Shown: positions 46,441 to 59,700, numbered from the stretch's first letter. The stretch: DNA of 64,000 nt from Plasmodium malariae (GCF_900090045.1 NC_041775.1:310001-374000); one strand, 5' to 3'. The notes: generated from the letters alone by a model not told the origin. Translations and numbers: made by a program.

Positions 46441-47149
46441 TTCAACTAGTACGTATATGTGCGCTTAAATATGTACACACATACAAATAATATAAATATT
46501 TATACATAATACATATACACATATACGTATTGTACTATATTGCTACTATAAGAGTAAAATTTCACTGATTTTTCTGTAAACTTTGGAAAAAATATCTACT
46601 AACGTCCTTTACCAAACACTAATTTTTTTTTTTTTTGAAAAATGTGCAGTATTGTAATATTAACAAGTTTAAATTTTCCGCAAGGATGTGTATAACACTT
46701 TAATTGGTACTTTTATACATTTCGTTTTTTTTTTTTTTTTCATTCTTTTTGTTTTAACTATTTATTTTAACAAATTAAATTATATTATTCTTATTTTCCA
46801 AAAAAAAAAATTAGAAAGAAAGAAAGAAAGAAATAAAGCAATTATGAAATGAAGAAACGAAAAAATGAAGAAAAATTGACAGGAAAACGATAATGCAATT
46901 TTCTTAGCACTAACGACGCATTAAAATTAATGGAAAAAACAGATAGAATCATGACGAATGGTAAAGGAGGAAATTAATGCAGGAGTGAAGGATATATATT
47001 TTTTTTTTTTTTTTTTTTTATCTTCCTTTCAAAATTTTCATCTTCGTAATTAATATTTTTAAATTTCCTTATTTTTAAAAAATATAGGCAATAAAATCGT
47101 ATGTGTTAAAAAAAAAAAAAAAGGCGTACAAGTTTATTGACAATTTGGA

Positions 47150-47964
47150 AATCTTACTGTTCGATTTTTTCAGCCATTTTGTCCTTTTTTGCGTTAATAA
47201 CTAATTCAAGCTCTTCTTTCATTAAAAAAAAAAAAAAAAAAAAAAATATAAAAATGTATAAAATTATTTATCAACTTGAGAAAAGGTATATTACTACTTT
47301 GGTATATGTGTATATAACTTCCCCAAATTATGTCAGTTAAAATATGATTTTTTTTCTTTTTTCAAAACTAAATGTAAATGTTCACACGAAAGAAAAAAAA
47401 TGAACAACATTATTAGTCATCGAAGTCAAGTAAAAGCACTAAAGGGGAATATAATCGTATGTATAATATGCGCCGTGCGCATTCGGCGAAGTAGTATAAT
47501 TAAAATGAGTTGCTCCACGAAAAATAAAGAGCATTTTTTCCCTTTATTTTGTAGTATACTATAAAATTCCATATAATTATAACTCTTCATTCAAAAAATA
47601 TAAAAAAAGTTGAAAAGGGTTAAAAAAAAAAAAAAAAAAAATACACTTAAGAGGGGCATGTTAATATTTACAACTATCTGCTGTTATGCATATATTTGAA
47701 CATATGCCTATACATACACACCGCAAACGATGAATAGATGGAACCGTTTCCATTACATAGTCATCTTTATGGCACCATGCAGGTAAATTTTCATACGCAC
47801 ACATTTACTCTTAAGAACATATAACGTTAAATGTTCATTATATAAATAATCTTTTCGGAATTTTTCATCTTTTTTTTTTTTTTTTTTTTTTTTTACCTGT
47901 AATTTTTTTTAATGCCTTTTATCATTTCCATCTTTAAATTAAAAGGATGTCTTTTGCATTCCAT
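47150..47964 (-). other. Possible small spliced gene (two or more exons)
   Basis: On the minus strand, 47964-47897 reads ATG then 22 codons (MECKRHPFNLKMEM...) and ends in TACAG followed by a good donor GTAAAA. Downstream, 47215-47150 encodes KEELELVINAKKDKMAEK and IEQ then stop, after a long pyrimidine run. The phases (2, then 1) do not join directly, so a middle exon would be needed; I could not fix one. The function is unknown. Confidence 0.25.
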
Positions 47965-48436
47965 ATGAAAAAAAAAAAAAAAACTGTTTTTTTTTATTTT
48001 AAAATAAAAATTATATAATATATAGACGTACAGTACAGGACTCTATAATTTAGCCATTCGTCGTATATGCATACACATATTAATTAATGTGTTATTGCAA
48101 AGGTGTAAATGTAATATATTTTATAACGCTTAAGTAACCAAAAAAAAAGAAAAAAAAAAAAAAAAAAAAGGGATAAAATAAAACAAGGCAAAAATCAAAA
48201 AAGAAAATAAAGAAAACTAAAAAAAGTAACATCCAAAAGCTCATGTGAGAGAAGGTAATTTCCGCTTTTAAATAAATCCCATGTGAAAAACTGAACAGTG
48301 GTGCATAATTATAAGTAAATACAAATGTTATCTACAAACGTGTATATACCCTACCTACAACCGAATATAAACGCTACTTACAATCACGAGCGCATGGACA
48401 TATACACCATTTTCCCCCCAAAAAAGGTCCCTCCTT

Positions 48437-49435
48437 TTAGAGATACTTCTGATAGGCATCTACAAATAAGTCAATTTCACCTTGTGACAAAACCTTATCG
48501 ACATCAGTTGAAAAAACACTTGTTCTAGTATCTTTTATCATTTTATTTCCATACAAAATATAATTTCTAATTTGTTCACCAAAATGTGTTAAACTTTTGT
48601 TAGCTAATTCATAATGTTTACTTTTTAATGCTTCTAGTTGTAAATATAATAATTTTTCATATATTGTTTTTAAAGCAATTCGTTTATTTAAAATTTGAGA
48701 TCTTTCACTTGATACTTTTACAGAAATATTTGTTGGTTTATGTAAAATTCGAACTGCAGTTTCGACCTTATTAACATTTTGACCCCCCTTTCCACCCGAC
48801 CTCATAGTTTGAATAACCAGATCACTCTTATTTATAGAAATATCATTCATATTAATATTTTGGTTGTTATTCCCTTTTTTCAAGGTATTAGAATTATTTT
48901 CAGTAATATTTAAAAAATTCATAACATTTGCATCATTAAAACTTAAAGTTGGTATTACATCTACTTTTACAAAGGATGTCATTTTCTTATTCTGAGCATT
49001 AAATGGAGAGTTCCTTACTAATCTATGTATTCCTTTTTCTGATACGAAATTATAAAAACTGTATTCTCCATCTATTTTTATTTCTACTTTTTTAATACCT
49101 ACTTCATTTTTACTTAAATCAACGATTTCATATTTTACATTTTTTTTGTTCTTAATTTTTGATAAATATTTTATATACATATTATATAACATACTGCAGA
49201 AATCACAGGCCTCTGTTCCACCTGTCCCTGATGATAAAATCAGCGAACACGAATTTTTAAAATACTTGGAATAGTTTTCAACATCCTTTTTTATATATGA
49301 ACTTAAACATTTCTTATTTATTTTTTTTGTACTCTTGCATAAAAAAAAGTAATTTCTTAACATGTTTATATTCTTACAATTAATAGATATAGTTAAAAAA
49401 AAAATATATATTATCAAATTTTTAATAAAATTCAT
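48437..49435 (-). CDS. Organellar peptide chain release factor, RF2 type
   Basis: Releases completed peptides from organellar ribosomes at stop codons. The 332-residue product starts at the ATG complementary to 49433-49435; the frame upstream has only a TTG before a stop. Residues about 5-20 are a hydrophobic signal-like segment ([13 protein letters not shown]) followed by a Lys/Asn-rich stretch, the bipartite pattern of apicoplast import. The class I core follows: [12 protein letters not shown] (about 69-80), [14 protein letters not shown] with the RF2-type SPF tripeptide that recognises UGA/UAA, and [15 protein letters not shown] with the peptidyl-hydrolysis GGQ. It ends [25 protein letters not shown] like bacterial RF2. 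Compared with about 365 residues in bacteria, almost all of helical domain 1 is absent, its place being taken by the targeting leader. Confidence 0.9.
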   Translation of the reverse strand: MNFIKNLIIYIFFLTISINCKNINMLRNYFFLCKSTKKINKKCLSSYIKKDVENYSKYFKNSCSLILSSGTGGTEACDFCSMLYNMYIKYLSKIKNKKNVKYEIVDLSKNEVGIKKVEIKIDGEYSFYNFVSEKGIHRLVRNSPFNAQNKKMTSFVKVDVIPTLSFNDANVMNFLNITENNSNTLKKGNNNQNINMNDISINKSDLVIQTMRSGGKGGQNVNKVETAVRILHKPTNISVKVSSERSQILNKRIALKTIYEKLLYLQLEALKSKHYELANKSLTHFGEQIRNYILYGNKMIKDTRTSVFSTDVDKVLSQGEIDLFVDAYQKYL

Positions 49436-50862
49436 AATATTACCATTTTTAAAATTTGTGTTCAATTTTTAAGACACACCTTGTTTAATTGATGTATAAA
49501 TGGGCGCATACGTATGTACTCGCACACATACGTACATAAGTTGTTACTTATATGAATGCATACATAACTACAAACATACGTACATTATAATACATATGCT
49601 ATTTCTACTGAAAAAGGGCATATCTAATTTTAATTTGCCCAAGTTTACCTTCCAAAAGTGGACTGGTACAAATGCAAATTTTCGTTAAAAAGGTTCTTAT
49701 AGCCTTTTCATGCTTCTTTAAATAAATTACAATTAATATGTACACTCATCCTTTACCTTATACTTAGTCTGCCCACGATTCTTTAAACGTTCTTTTTTTA
49801 CCCCTTTACATTAGAAGAGGGATTAGCTTCACCGAAGATTGACTTACACTATTCTTTTCCATAAAATTTTCCGTTTAGTTTGTTTTTTCAAAAATAATTA
49901 ATTACACCATAATATACGATAATATGTAAGATATATATGTTGTATACAATGTAATATGTTTTTTTCAGCAGCTAAATAGATTTCTGTCAAATATAGATAG
50001 TAAAATTTTATACATACACTTTATTAACATGTCAAACGTGAGTTCCTTGGCAATAATTAAGAAAAAAAATAATATAATACAGTATAGCACATCATTATGC
50101 AATACAGCACATTATAATACAATATAGTATTATACAATATAGTATTATACAATATAGTATTATACAATATAGTATTATACAATATAATATAATACAAAAT
50201 AATAAAATACAGTGTTATACAACGCAAAAATATAACACAATGTAAACCTTCGCGCTTTCGCTTTTATTTTCAACTTGCTATATATATATGTATTTTTTTT
50301 TTTTAACGAACACTATATAGTAATTAGTACGTGCCTCAAAATGTTCCATTCGAACTTATAGCCATTTTTTCTTTTTATTTCTCTGCGATATTTAGAATTT
50401 AAAATTTCTTACAAAAGTTGAAGGCAGTTTCAAAAGAATTCAAAAGCATAAGCAGAAAAAACATAAGTGTAAAAAACATAGTGCGTTAAATAAAATAAAA
50501 AACACAGTGTACTAAAAAGGAACAAAAATTTTATATGGCATCCGATATAAACGTGAAATACAGTTTCCATTTTTTTCAAAAAAAAAAAAAAAGGTATGCT
50601 TTAAAAATAAATACAGGAAAATCGTTTCGAATATCCATAAGAAAGCAAAAATGAAGGGCTATGCAAAAATATAATTCCTTATATCTTGCAGAAAAAAAAA
50701 AAAAAAAAAAAAAAAGTAATTTTAACGGCTATTTTTATAAACAGAATTAAAAGATGTCTACGTAAAAAATAAATCATTTAAAAGTGTTTTATTTCGCCAA
50801 AAAAATTTTTCAAAAAAACGCGCCATTTTAAAGCACGTATATAATGGTCCAACGTTGTTCGG
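49436..50862. other. Intergenic region with 15-bp tandem repeat
   Basis: Promoter side of RF2 and 3' side of the cap methyltransferase. It contains a noncoding 15-bp repeat at 50119-50186, A runs at 50578-50592 and 50692-50715, and a short open stretch with a GTAAAC donor near 49645 (- strand) that has no start codon. No RNA gene was recognised. Confidence 0.55.
50119..50186. repeat. 15-bp noncoding tandem repeat
   Basis: Four and a half perfect copies of ACAATATAGTATTAT, flanked by degenerate acagcacattat- and ataatacaaaat-type relatives. Confidence 0.88.
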
Positions 50863-53800
50863 CTAGATTATTCCAAGGATGGATCCATCAAAATTTTTCT
50901 TATACACATATACATGGTACAAAGAACATATATCATAATATATTTTCGAATCCCTATCATATCCATGAATTTTGTTGATTCTTAATTTAATATCTTCAAA
51001 GATATGTTTATCAATTGTTTTATTAATTAAATTAAAATATTTTATATTTTGATATTTTTCATAAGTTTCTAAATTATTTGTTATATAATGAAGAAACATA
51101 ATGGCTGTATTATTAAATAATTCAACCATGTTTAATTCTTGTAATTTCTTCTTTAAATATTTTTGAGGTATAACAAATTCGTTAGCATCTATAGTATCAT
51201 ATAGATAAAAGTAATATTTAATACCCATAGTATTATCCAGAGAATCTTTTATTAAATTGTAAAAGTAATCATATTTCATTCTTGAATTTGAACTGTTGGA
51301 ATTAATAAATTCTATAAATTCTTCAAGACATAATTTATTTTTGAAAATTTTGAGCAAATTTTCTTGGTCAAATTTTATGGTAAACAAGTCATTTTCTAAG
51401 GTGAGCGAAATAGTGTCTGCGTCGAAGGGCAAATAAAGAAGTGTGTGTGTTAATTCATACATGTATATATGTGAGTACGTACCTGTGCGTACATGGTAGT
51501 ATGCAGGAATATGCATGTATGTATATATATATATGCAAGGCCGTACGGCTAACGAGTGCAAGCTTCAAATTAACACAATTATATTCACAAGAAAAAAAAA
51601 AAAAAAAAAAAAAAGGTATGTATATCTTTTTATTTCACACTAACCATTAACTATTTCAATGTTAGGTCGTTTCATTAAAAAATCGGCCAGAGTTATAGTC
51701 GAAATGGTCGTAGCTAATAAAATTCCCTCACTTTCTAAAAAATTTTCAATAATTTTAAAAAATTTTTTAGATGATTTTTCATTATATATTACATAATGTA
51801 ATGCTAAATTGATAGAAATTATATCAAAGGTGATGTTTTTATTTTTCCATTTTCTATAAAATTTATTATTTAAAATATCCCCTTGCAAGAAAAGAAAATT
51901 ATCATTATTACATAATCCCTTCATATCATTTCCATTTAGTCGCTCTTTAGCTAGTTCTATCTCTTTTTTTGAAATGTCTAAACCTACATATACCTTATTT
52001 CTTACTGTATTATATTTAAGCATATCTTGCCCATGTCCACAAGCAAGATCTAATATTTTCGAATCATATGATACAAAAAATAAAATCATTATTCTCTTTA
52101 CTTCATTATTAAATATACGAATATATTTGATATTTGACTTTTTTAATAGAATAACTTTTTTCTTGTCATAATGTTTTCTAATTTCTTCATTTACATCTCC
52201 AATCATTTTGGGGTAAAAATATTCAAACTTCGTGCAGCTATTTTTTAATTTATTTATAAAATTAATTAAACATTCGAAATTTTTGTAAAAGTTGTATATT
52301 ATGTAGTCCAGCTTATTCGTCCTTTTCCTTCTATCAATTTCGCTATCTTTCTTTCCGCCCTTGTCACAATCTTTGCGTAACTGAGCATATCCCGCATTAT
52401 CCGCTTTACACACATTATCCGCTTTACACGCATTATCCCCATCCCCTATGTCATACTTTTTCTGAAATTCCCTTACAAGCTTATCAATGTCGATGTGCAT
52501 ATCTACGTTGACTTTCCAGTCCTTTTCAAGCTCAAACAATTTCCCCACATTTATCTTCTTACCTTCTGCACATTTGTAATTCGAGTTGTCTTCCTTTTTA
52601 ATTTCATACATTTTAATTATATCATAATTATTAACAAAGTCAGAATAATTAATATTATAATCAATTTTCAAATTCTTCAATTTTTTATTTTTTGCTATGT
52701 GTAAAAACAAACTGCATCCTTTGTATTTCTCATCGCAACAAAAATTGTATATAGATATGTCCCTTACATATCTTTTTTTTATCTTAATATTTTCTTCATT
52801 AAGAATATTCAAATATGCATGGTCTTCTGCATCGTTATGTAAATTACAAACTTTATTTTTGTGTAAGTACATGTCATACGTACACGAATTTGCTCGACTG
52901 GCATATGCCGCCCTGGTCTTATCATTGTTTGATATGGGCTCCAGTGAAACTAAATTTAAACATTGATTATAAAAACTGTTGGGGTAATAGATACATACTG
53001 TATCATTTTCAACTTCCTTAAAAACATTTATTATTGTGTTGTCATTATGTTTTGAATATATTATTTTCCTTTTATATAAAACCTGATTTTTAACATTCGA
53101 TGTGTCATCTGAATCATCAGAACTTTTCTCATTTGAAGAAATGTTTGATTCATTTTCACTGTTTTCTTCTAAAAGTTTTTTTAATTTTTCAATATACAAC
53201 TTGTCCTTATCAACATTTTTTTTTTTTTTTTTTTTTTTCTTTTTCGTTTTTGTTAAATTTTTCTCCTCTTTTTTTTTTTCCTCATTATATAAATTTAGAA
53301 GGACATCACTTTCGTTACATTCTCTTGATGCCACACTCTCGTGTTCTTCATCCTCTTCCATAAAGTTATACTTACATTCTTTGTCCTTTTCATAATTCGA
53401 GGCTTCATATGGCTCTTCATGAGCCCCTTTATTCGTCCCTTCATTCACCTCTTCATCCGTCGCTCCCTTATTTACACCCTTGTTTTGCTTCTCCCATGCT
53501 GCGTCTCCTTTCCGCTTCTTCTTCTTTGTATCGTAGTAATACCACTCCTCTATTTCGAATTTCTTCTCAAGTATTTTAAACTTATACTTGCTCTTATGAA
53601 TCTTAAAAAGATCAACATAAATATAATTGAGCACCTCGTTATCTATATTAAACTTATACTTATAATTGTTGTTACTTATCTTTTGTAATATTATTTGATT
53701 AATGATGGGTAAATTTATTAGTTCGTCATTAAAAGTCCCTCGGAGTTCCACTACACTACTATGTATATTAATAAATTTTCTATTATTCTTTAAACTGTTC

Positions 53801-54456
53801 TTTAAAAAATTTATTATTTCAATATTTACTTTATTTTCAATATTTACATGTTTATAATCATCAAATAAGGTATAGGGTTTTATCTGTGTGCAGTTGTCCT
53901 TATAAAAAATGTCAATTTTAATAACATCGTTTATATTTAATTTTTTTTTTATTAACGAATTTATTTCGTGAAATAGGTGGTTCTTATCGATGATTATCTT
54001 TTTCTCTTCATCTTCATCTTTACTTTCATCTTCTTCTTTGTAATTATGATTGTGTTTGTGTCTGTGTCTGTGTTTGTGTTCGCGATCATGCTTCTCATAA
54101 TTTTGCACTATATCGTTCTTTTCTGGTTTTTCATATCTGTCATCTTTTTGCTTTTTTATAAACATGTTGTCATCTTCTTTATTTTTCTTTTTCTTTATTC
54201 GAGGAGGAGATGATAAACCGAAAATTGAATCTGTATCTTCTTCACCGTCTTCCGCATTATTTTGACCTTTATATATTTCTCTATCTTTTTTACCCTCCTC
54301 TATATTTTCATCATGCCTTATATCATTAAAATTATTCTCATTTAGTATCATCATATTCTCACTATCGTTATTTTTATTTAAACTGCTGTTATATTCATTT
54401 CCACATTTTTCTGTATAAAATAATTCTTTCTCTTCCTTACAATTCTCAGGGTTCAT
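50863..54456 (-). CDS. mRNA cap guanine-N7 methyltransferase with long N-terminal extension (two exons)
   Basis: Methylates the N7 of the cap guanine using S-adenosylmethionine in the nucleus. The exons are 54456-51645 and 51416-50863; the 228-nt intron has donor GTTAGT and acceptor GACGCAG, phase 1. This joins EIVN-D-TISLTLENDLFTIKF, for 1121 residues. The methyltransferase lies from about 750 to the end. Its motifs are: IRIFNNEVKRIMI (cap-binding helix, as in VRNFNNWIK), the SAM motif ILDLACGHGQDMLKY, the acidic YVGLDISKKEIELAKER, FDIISINLALHYVI, and EGILLATTIS. The ABD1/RNMT family usually needs only about 300-450 residues, so roughly 750 are extra. They are charged and Lys/Glu-rich with some ordered-looking blocks (70-280, 470-680); a possible relation to tunnel-type triphosphatases is discussed in findings. 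No guanylyltransferase KxDG motif was seen. Confidence 0.88.
51417..51644 (-). other. Intron of the cap methyltransferase gene
   Basis: 228-nt intron with donor GTTAGT and acceptor GACGCAG. It contains an A/T run and a (TA)n-rich stretch. The splice keeps phase 1 and yields a continuous methyltransferase fold. Confidence 0.82.
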
Positions 54457-54547
54457 ATTTATTTACGCTGTTAGCTTTCTTTATTCACAACTTCACATCT
54501 TCATCAGTAATTCGTCAACCTTTACAAGTACACGTACATGAATTTGG

Positions 54548-54636
<89 letters not shown>

Positions 54637-56701
54637 TCTATCTATTTATCTATTTATCTATTTATCTATTTATTTACTTATTTATGTACATATATTTACA
54701 TACATATAATTATGCTTAAATATGTTCATAATATTTACACGTTATACATATACATGCATTCATACATACATAAGTCTTTTTTTTTAAGCAGTTATTTTTT
54801 CAAAAAAGAAATATTTATGTATAATTATTTTTTACACTCCTTGTGCTCTTTATCTTTTTTTTTTTTTTTTTTTTTCCGCCTTGTAATTCTTCTATGGAAA
54901 AAAAATACATCGTGCAGTTAATTCCAATTCATTCTATTCTTCTCAAAAAAGTTTAACTTCTAGTTATATAGAATTCTTTTTATTTTAATAAATTCAGAAA
55001 AGAAAAAAAAAATTAAAAAATTAGAAAAATCGTTCTTACAAATAAAAAAAAAAAAAAAAACAGAAAAAAAAGAAAAAAAGAAATTTCTTCAAGTGAGACA
55101 TATCTGTATTTTAAAAAAAAACAAGAGAAAAATTAATGCACATAACGATGCTCTAAACATTTTTTCATGTGCATAAAAATAAATATAAGGTACATTATTA
55201 ATTATACCTATTTATATGCATACAATATTTATATTAGTACATTATAAATGTAAACTTACCTAACGCACAGAACACATTTTACCCTTCATGTATTTTCTCG
55301 CAAACATAACATTTTAACGTTTTTAAATATGTAAAAAATATGTAAGGGGAATAAAATACTAATACTTATTACTTCAATTTATATATTGTTTCTCGGCAAT
55401 ATGAAGAACTAAAGCCGTTCTTAAACTTTTTAAAATAATGCGTTATGGTATATATTTATATATATTTGTAGAGAAAAGAACGTATAAGCAGCTTAATTAG
55501 GTGTTTACATGTATTTATATATTCCACGAATAATCATCGTAGAATTTAAAAAAAAAAAAAAAAAAAAATGGAATTATTGAAACTGTAAATGAAGTGTAAT
55601 CAAATAGTTATTTCTTTTTGGAAAAGGAAATTTTCTTTTTCCTCATTTTTTGCCAAAATAAAAGCACATATATAATTTTATTAACGCATGCACTCTTAAG
55701 AACATATATATATTTACATGTATATATGTACGAGAAATTAGAACAGTTCAAGCTAAACCGTTAACTCCCTCTGTTCAAAAAATATTGTGAAAACATTATT
55801 TATTTTATTAATAAAAAAGAGAGAGGAAGGAACTAATTAGTAGTAAATTAAATTAAGCTAATATTTCCAAAACGCTAAGTTATTAAAATGCTGCTAAACA
55901 ATTAGAAATAACAAAAAAATAGCATAATTGTATAAAAATGTTTTTTTTTAATTTTTATTATTTTAAATGGAATTTGAAAAAAAATATTTTAAAATTAGTT
56001 GTAAATATTACATTGGAACATTCTGAAAAAACTAATTTGATTTGTATATATTTCTAAAAATTTTTTTTTTTTTTTTTTTCATGTGTACATATTTTTTGGT
56101 TTGTTTTATAGTATATTTTTTGATGTATTTTGTAGCATATTTTCTGGTTTATTTTATTGCTTATTTATGCATACATTTTGTTTTTTATTTTATTCTTGTC
56201 TTTTACATAGTGTTTAATTCAAAATTAGTTGTAAATTAATAAAAAGGATATAAAGTTAAAGGAAATTATATTTTTCGTATTTTTTTTATTTTTTTTTTTT
56301 TTTTTATAAAACTCCTAAGTTTTTATTTTTCTTGTTCGACTATAAGTAAGCACCAATAATGTAAGCCTCGTACATACACTGAAGCATACATTAGCATAAC
56401 CTAGTAAATAGCAATTTGTAATATCTTTATAATATTACATAAACGTATAATAATTGTTACTACGCAAATTTTGCATTTAACCAAATTTATAGTATAATAG
56501 TAGACCACGTAGTAGTAACACGATATGTAATGGTAACCACCACGCAACAGTAACTCACCGACTAATAGTAGCACACCGCTTATCAGTAACCCTCTATATT
56601 CTTAATGAATGATATCCAAGTGATCTTACAACTGAAACGTACATAAATGGTATATCAAAATTCAGTTGAATCGCTTAAAAAGGTATGTTCAGAAAAATAA
56701 A
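54457..56701. other. Divergent intergenic region with microsatellite
   Basis: Shared upstream region of the cap methyltransferase (-) and the C2-like gene (+). It begins with (TA)n then (TTTA)n/(TTTATC)n at about 54549-54685. Long T or A runs lie at 54857-54876 and 55550-55568. A short hydrophobic open frame at 56042-56239 arises from a T-rich repeat and is probably not a gene. Confidence 0.6.
54549..54685. repeat. Compound microsatellite (TA)n-(TTTA)n-(TTTATC)n
   Basis: About 27 TA dinucleotides run into TTTA tetranucleotides and then TTTATC hexamers. It lies about 100 bp upstream of the cap methyltransferase start codon. Confidence 0.93.
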
Positions 56702-59700
56702 ATGAGTTGTAGTGACACAGTTGAGCTACATAGAAGTAAGGGAATACATAATTACAACTTGAATATATGGAATTGTAAGCAGAGAAAACAGTGGAACACA
56801 TATAAAACCAGTGAAGACAAAGATGATATTTGCTTAAAGAATGAGTATGAAAGAAAAAGGGGTAGTAATGATGAATGCGAAAGTTACAACCATATTAAAA
56901 TGAATGTTCGATCCCCTTCATTTAGTTGTAACAACTTAATAAACGGAAGTGATGTAGCCAAAAGAAACGGTAATTTTCAGAACTCATACGTCAATGTGTT
57001 ATACTTTAAAAAATTAAAATTAAATAAAAGATTGTTTGAAAAATTAAAAAATAAGAATATAGTTATATATTTAAAATATAAAGAAAGTACATGTACAAGC
57101 AAAAATATAGAAATTCGAAATGCAGAAATAAATAATTTATATTTATGTTTTTTAATTACTGAACCTTTTATTGAAGATGAGAAGAAAATTATTAAAATTT
57201 ATATAAAATATTTTAAAGATCATAAGTATAAAATATTATCCTTCGGATTCGTAGAATTAAATTTTTTTGACTTTACTGAAAATTTTTATAGAAAAAAAAG
57301 TTATATGTTATGTTATGATAAAAATAATAATAAATATGTTTTTGGTTATTTTATATTAATTTTAGCAAACCAAATAAAATGGACTATATGTGATAATAGG
57401 ATTTCTTATGAATATATAAAGAAGTCTTATTTTGTTTCTAATAGGAACTGTTATGATCATCAGATTTTTTATATTTGTAAAAAAATTGAAAAAAATTTAT
57501 TGCAATTATGTGATAGCAATGTGGGTAATAAGTCCAAGCTATTCCAAAACAGAGCCTTACTAAAACATTTCGGCGTCACGCAGAGTTGTCCGGGCACCTT
57601 TAGTTTGAGGAAGTCCAATAGGGAGCATCATGATGACGAAATTGCACACATGGGGAGAAGTGGACATATAGGGAAAAGCGAATATAGAGGAAAAAATGAA
57701 GATGGGATAAGAAATGAAGATGGGATAAGAAATGAAGATGGGATAAGAAATGAAGATGGGATAAGAAATGAAGATGGGATAAGAAATGAAGATGGGATAA
57801 GAAATGAAGATGGGATAAGAAATGAAGGTAGTAATAAGTGAAGTAGGGTAATAAGTGAAGGTAGGGTAATAAGTGAAGGTAGGGTAATAAGTGAAGGTAG
57901 GGTAATAAGTGAAGGTAGGGTAATAAGTGAAGGTAGGGTAATAAGTGAAGGTAGGGTAAATAATGCAGTTAGGGTGATAAACGAATATAAAATTAGGAGT
58001 GAAGATTGGATAAGTGGGAAAGATGAAGGAAGGGATCAAAAGAGTGAAATGAGGCAAGGAGTAGAGGATGAAGACACAAAACACGATAACGAACGAAATG
58101 AACTACTCGCGATTAGTGAAAATTGCGAAAGTAAACAAATCTATCAAAACTATTTCAAAGAGAAAAGTTCATTAATTCATTTGGGGGATATAAAAAAAGC
58201 TACCGTCTCCATGAGTGAACAACGTATGAGAACTGTAACTCATAACGACAACAGAAGAGAGGATATCATTAGAAAGAGTTATTCTGAAAAGTATTCAAAC
58301 GAGAAGAATAGAGACAGCATTCACATAGAAAAATATAACATTTCAACTAAATATGATAGTTTAAAAAATAAAGATAATATGCACTTCTTATCCCATTTAA
58401 AAGTACATGACTTTCCAACCATTGACTTGGAAAATTTGTCAGAGCAGCATTCCCCCAGACGTTTTGAAAGTAATCAAAACAGTGGCAATAACGATAGAAA
58501 TAACAGTGCAAATATCTGTGGAAATAGCTGTGGAAGTAACAGCGGAAGTAACAGCGGAAGTAACAGCGGAAGTAACAGCGGAAGTAACAGGAGTAACATC
58601 AATAACGATAATAGTAATAACAACGGAAACAATAATAGTAATAACAACGGAAACAATAATAGTAATAACAACGGAAACAATAATAGTAATAACAGCGGAA
58701 ACAATAATAGTAATAACAGCGGAAACAATAATAGTAGTAACAACAGTAACGGTAGTAAAATAATCCCAAGAAATAGGAACGAAATGGGCAATAAGACGAT
58801 GGATAACCATACTAGTATCACCTGCAACACGTGTAGTAAAAATGCAATTCCTTCGGACATATGCGAAATGAAAGATACTATTGTCACTAATAGGGAAGTC
58901 TACAGAGGTGAGAATAATGGGGAACATACGAAGAAAGATGAAGATGAGTATGTGGATGAGGAGGAAGCGGGTGTAAATGGGGAAGTAGCGGGTGCAGATG
59001 GGGAAGTAGCGGGTGTAAATGAGGAAGTAGCGGGTGTAAATGGGGAAGTAATGGGTGCAGATGGGGAAGTAGCTGGTGTAAATGGGGAAGTAACGGGTGT
59101 AAATGGGGAAGTAACGGGTGCAGATGAGGAAGTAGCGGGTGCAGATGGGGAAGACGCGGACGTGGATGAGGAAGAAGGAGATGTATATGGGAAAGACACG
59201 GATGAAGAAGACGCTGATGAGGAGATGAAGAACAACACACGGTATACTTCTCATATAGAAAACCCTTTTGATTTATTGCTATGCCAAAAACTGAAATGTA
59301 TACTCAATAAAGATATGGACAGTTTTATAGAGGAGATACAATTTATTCTTAATCATCTAAAAAAAAAGGTAATAAAAAAAAATGAATATTTTATAGAGGA
59401 ACTAAAAAATGGATATGCAAAAGATGTGTTCATAAAAAAAGATACTGTCGTTGAAAAGAATAACAAACAAAGTTGCTTGAAAAAAATCAATAACAATGAA
59501 ATAGATGAAGATCAAGCAAAAGATGACAAACAGAAAGAAGTGCAACAAAAGCAAGAACAATATTATAGCATAAAAAGTGATATTATCAAGATTTTGGAAA
59601 ATTGTGTGAACACTACTTCCCTCTACATTAAGTGTGTTTTGAAAGACAAAAATGTAAGCTGTCATGAAAAGGATATTTTCTCTTCATATGATGATATCAT

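Larger units (their letters stand above)
46160..48436. other. Intergenic region with GC island and possible small gene
   Basis: Between the phosphatase 5' end and the RF2 3' end, both on the minus strand. It should hold the phosphatase promoter. Three things stand out: a GC-rich island at 46306-46440; exon-like stretches on the minus strand at 47962-47897 and about 47215-47150; and a 5-bp GC hairpin (CGCCG...CGGCG) near 47470-47491. Long T or A runs and GAAA repeats (46813-46832) fill much of the rest. Confidence 0.55.

Noticed and set aside
56042..56239. 65-codon hydrophobic frame upstream of the C2-like gene
   Set aside because: Made of a drifting T-rich repeat (Phe/Tyr/Val); no start context or conserved feature.
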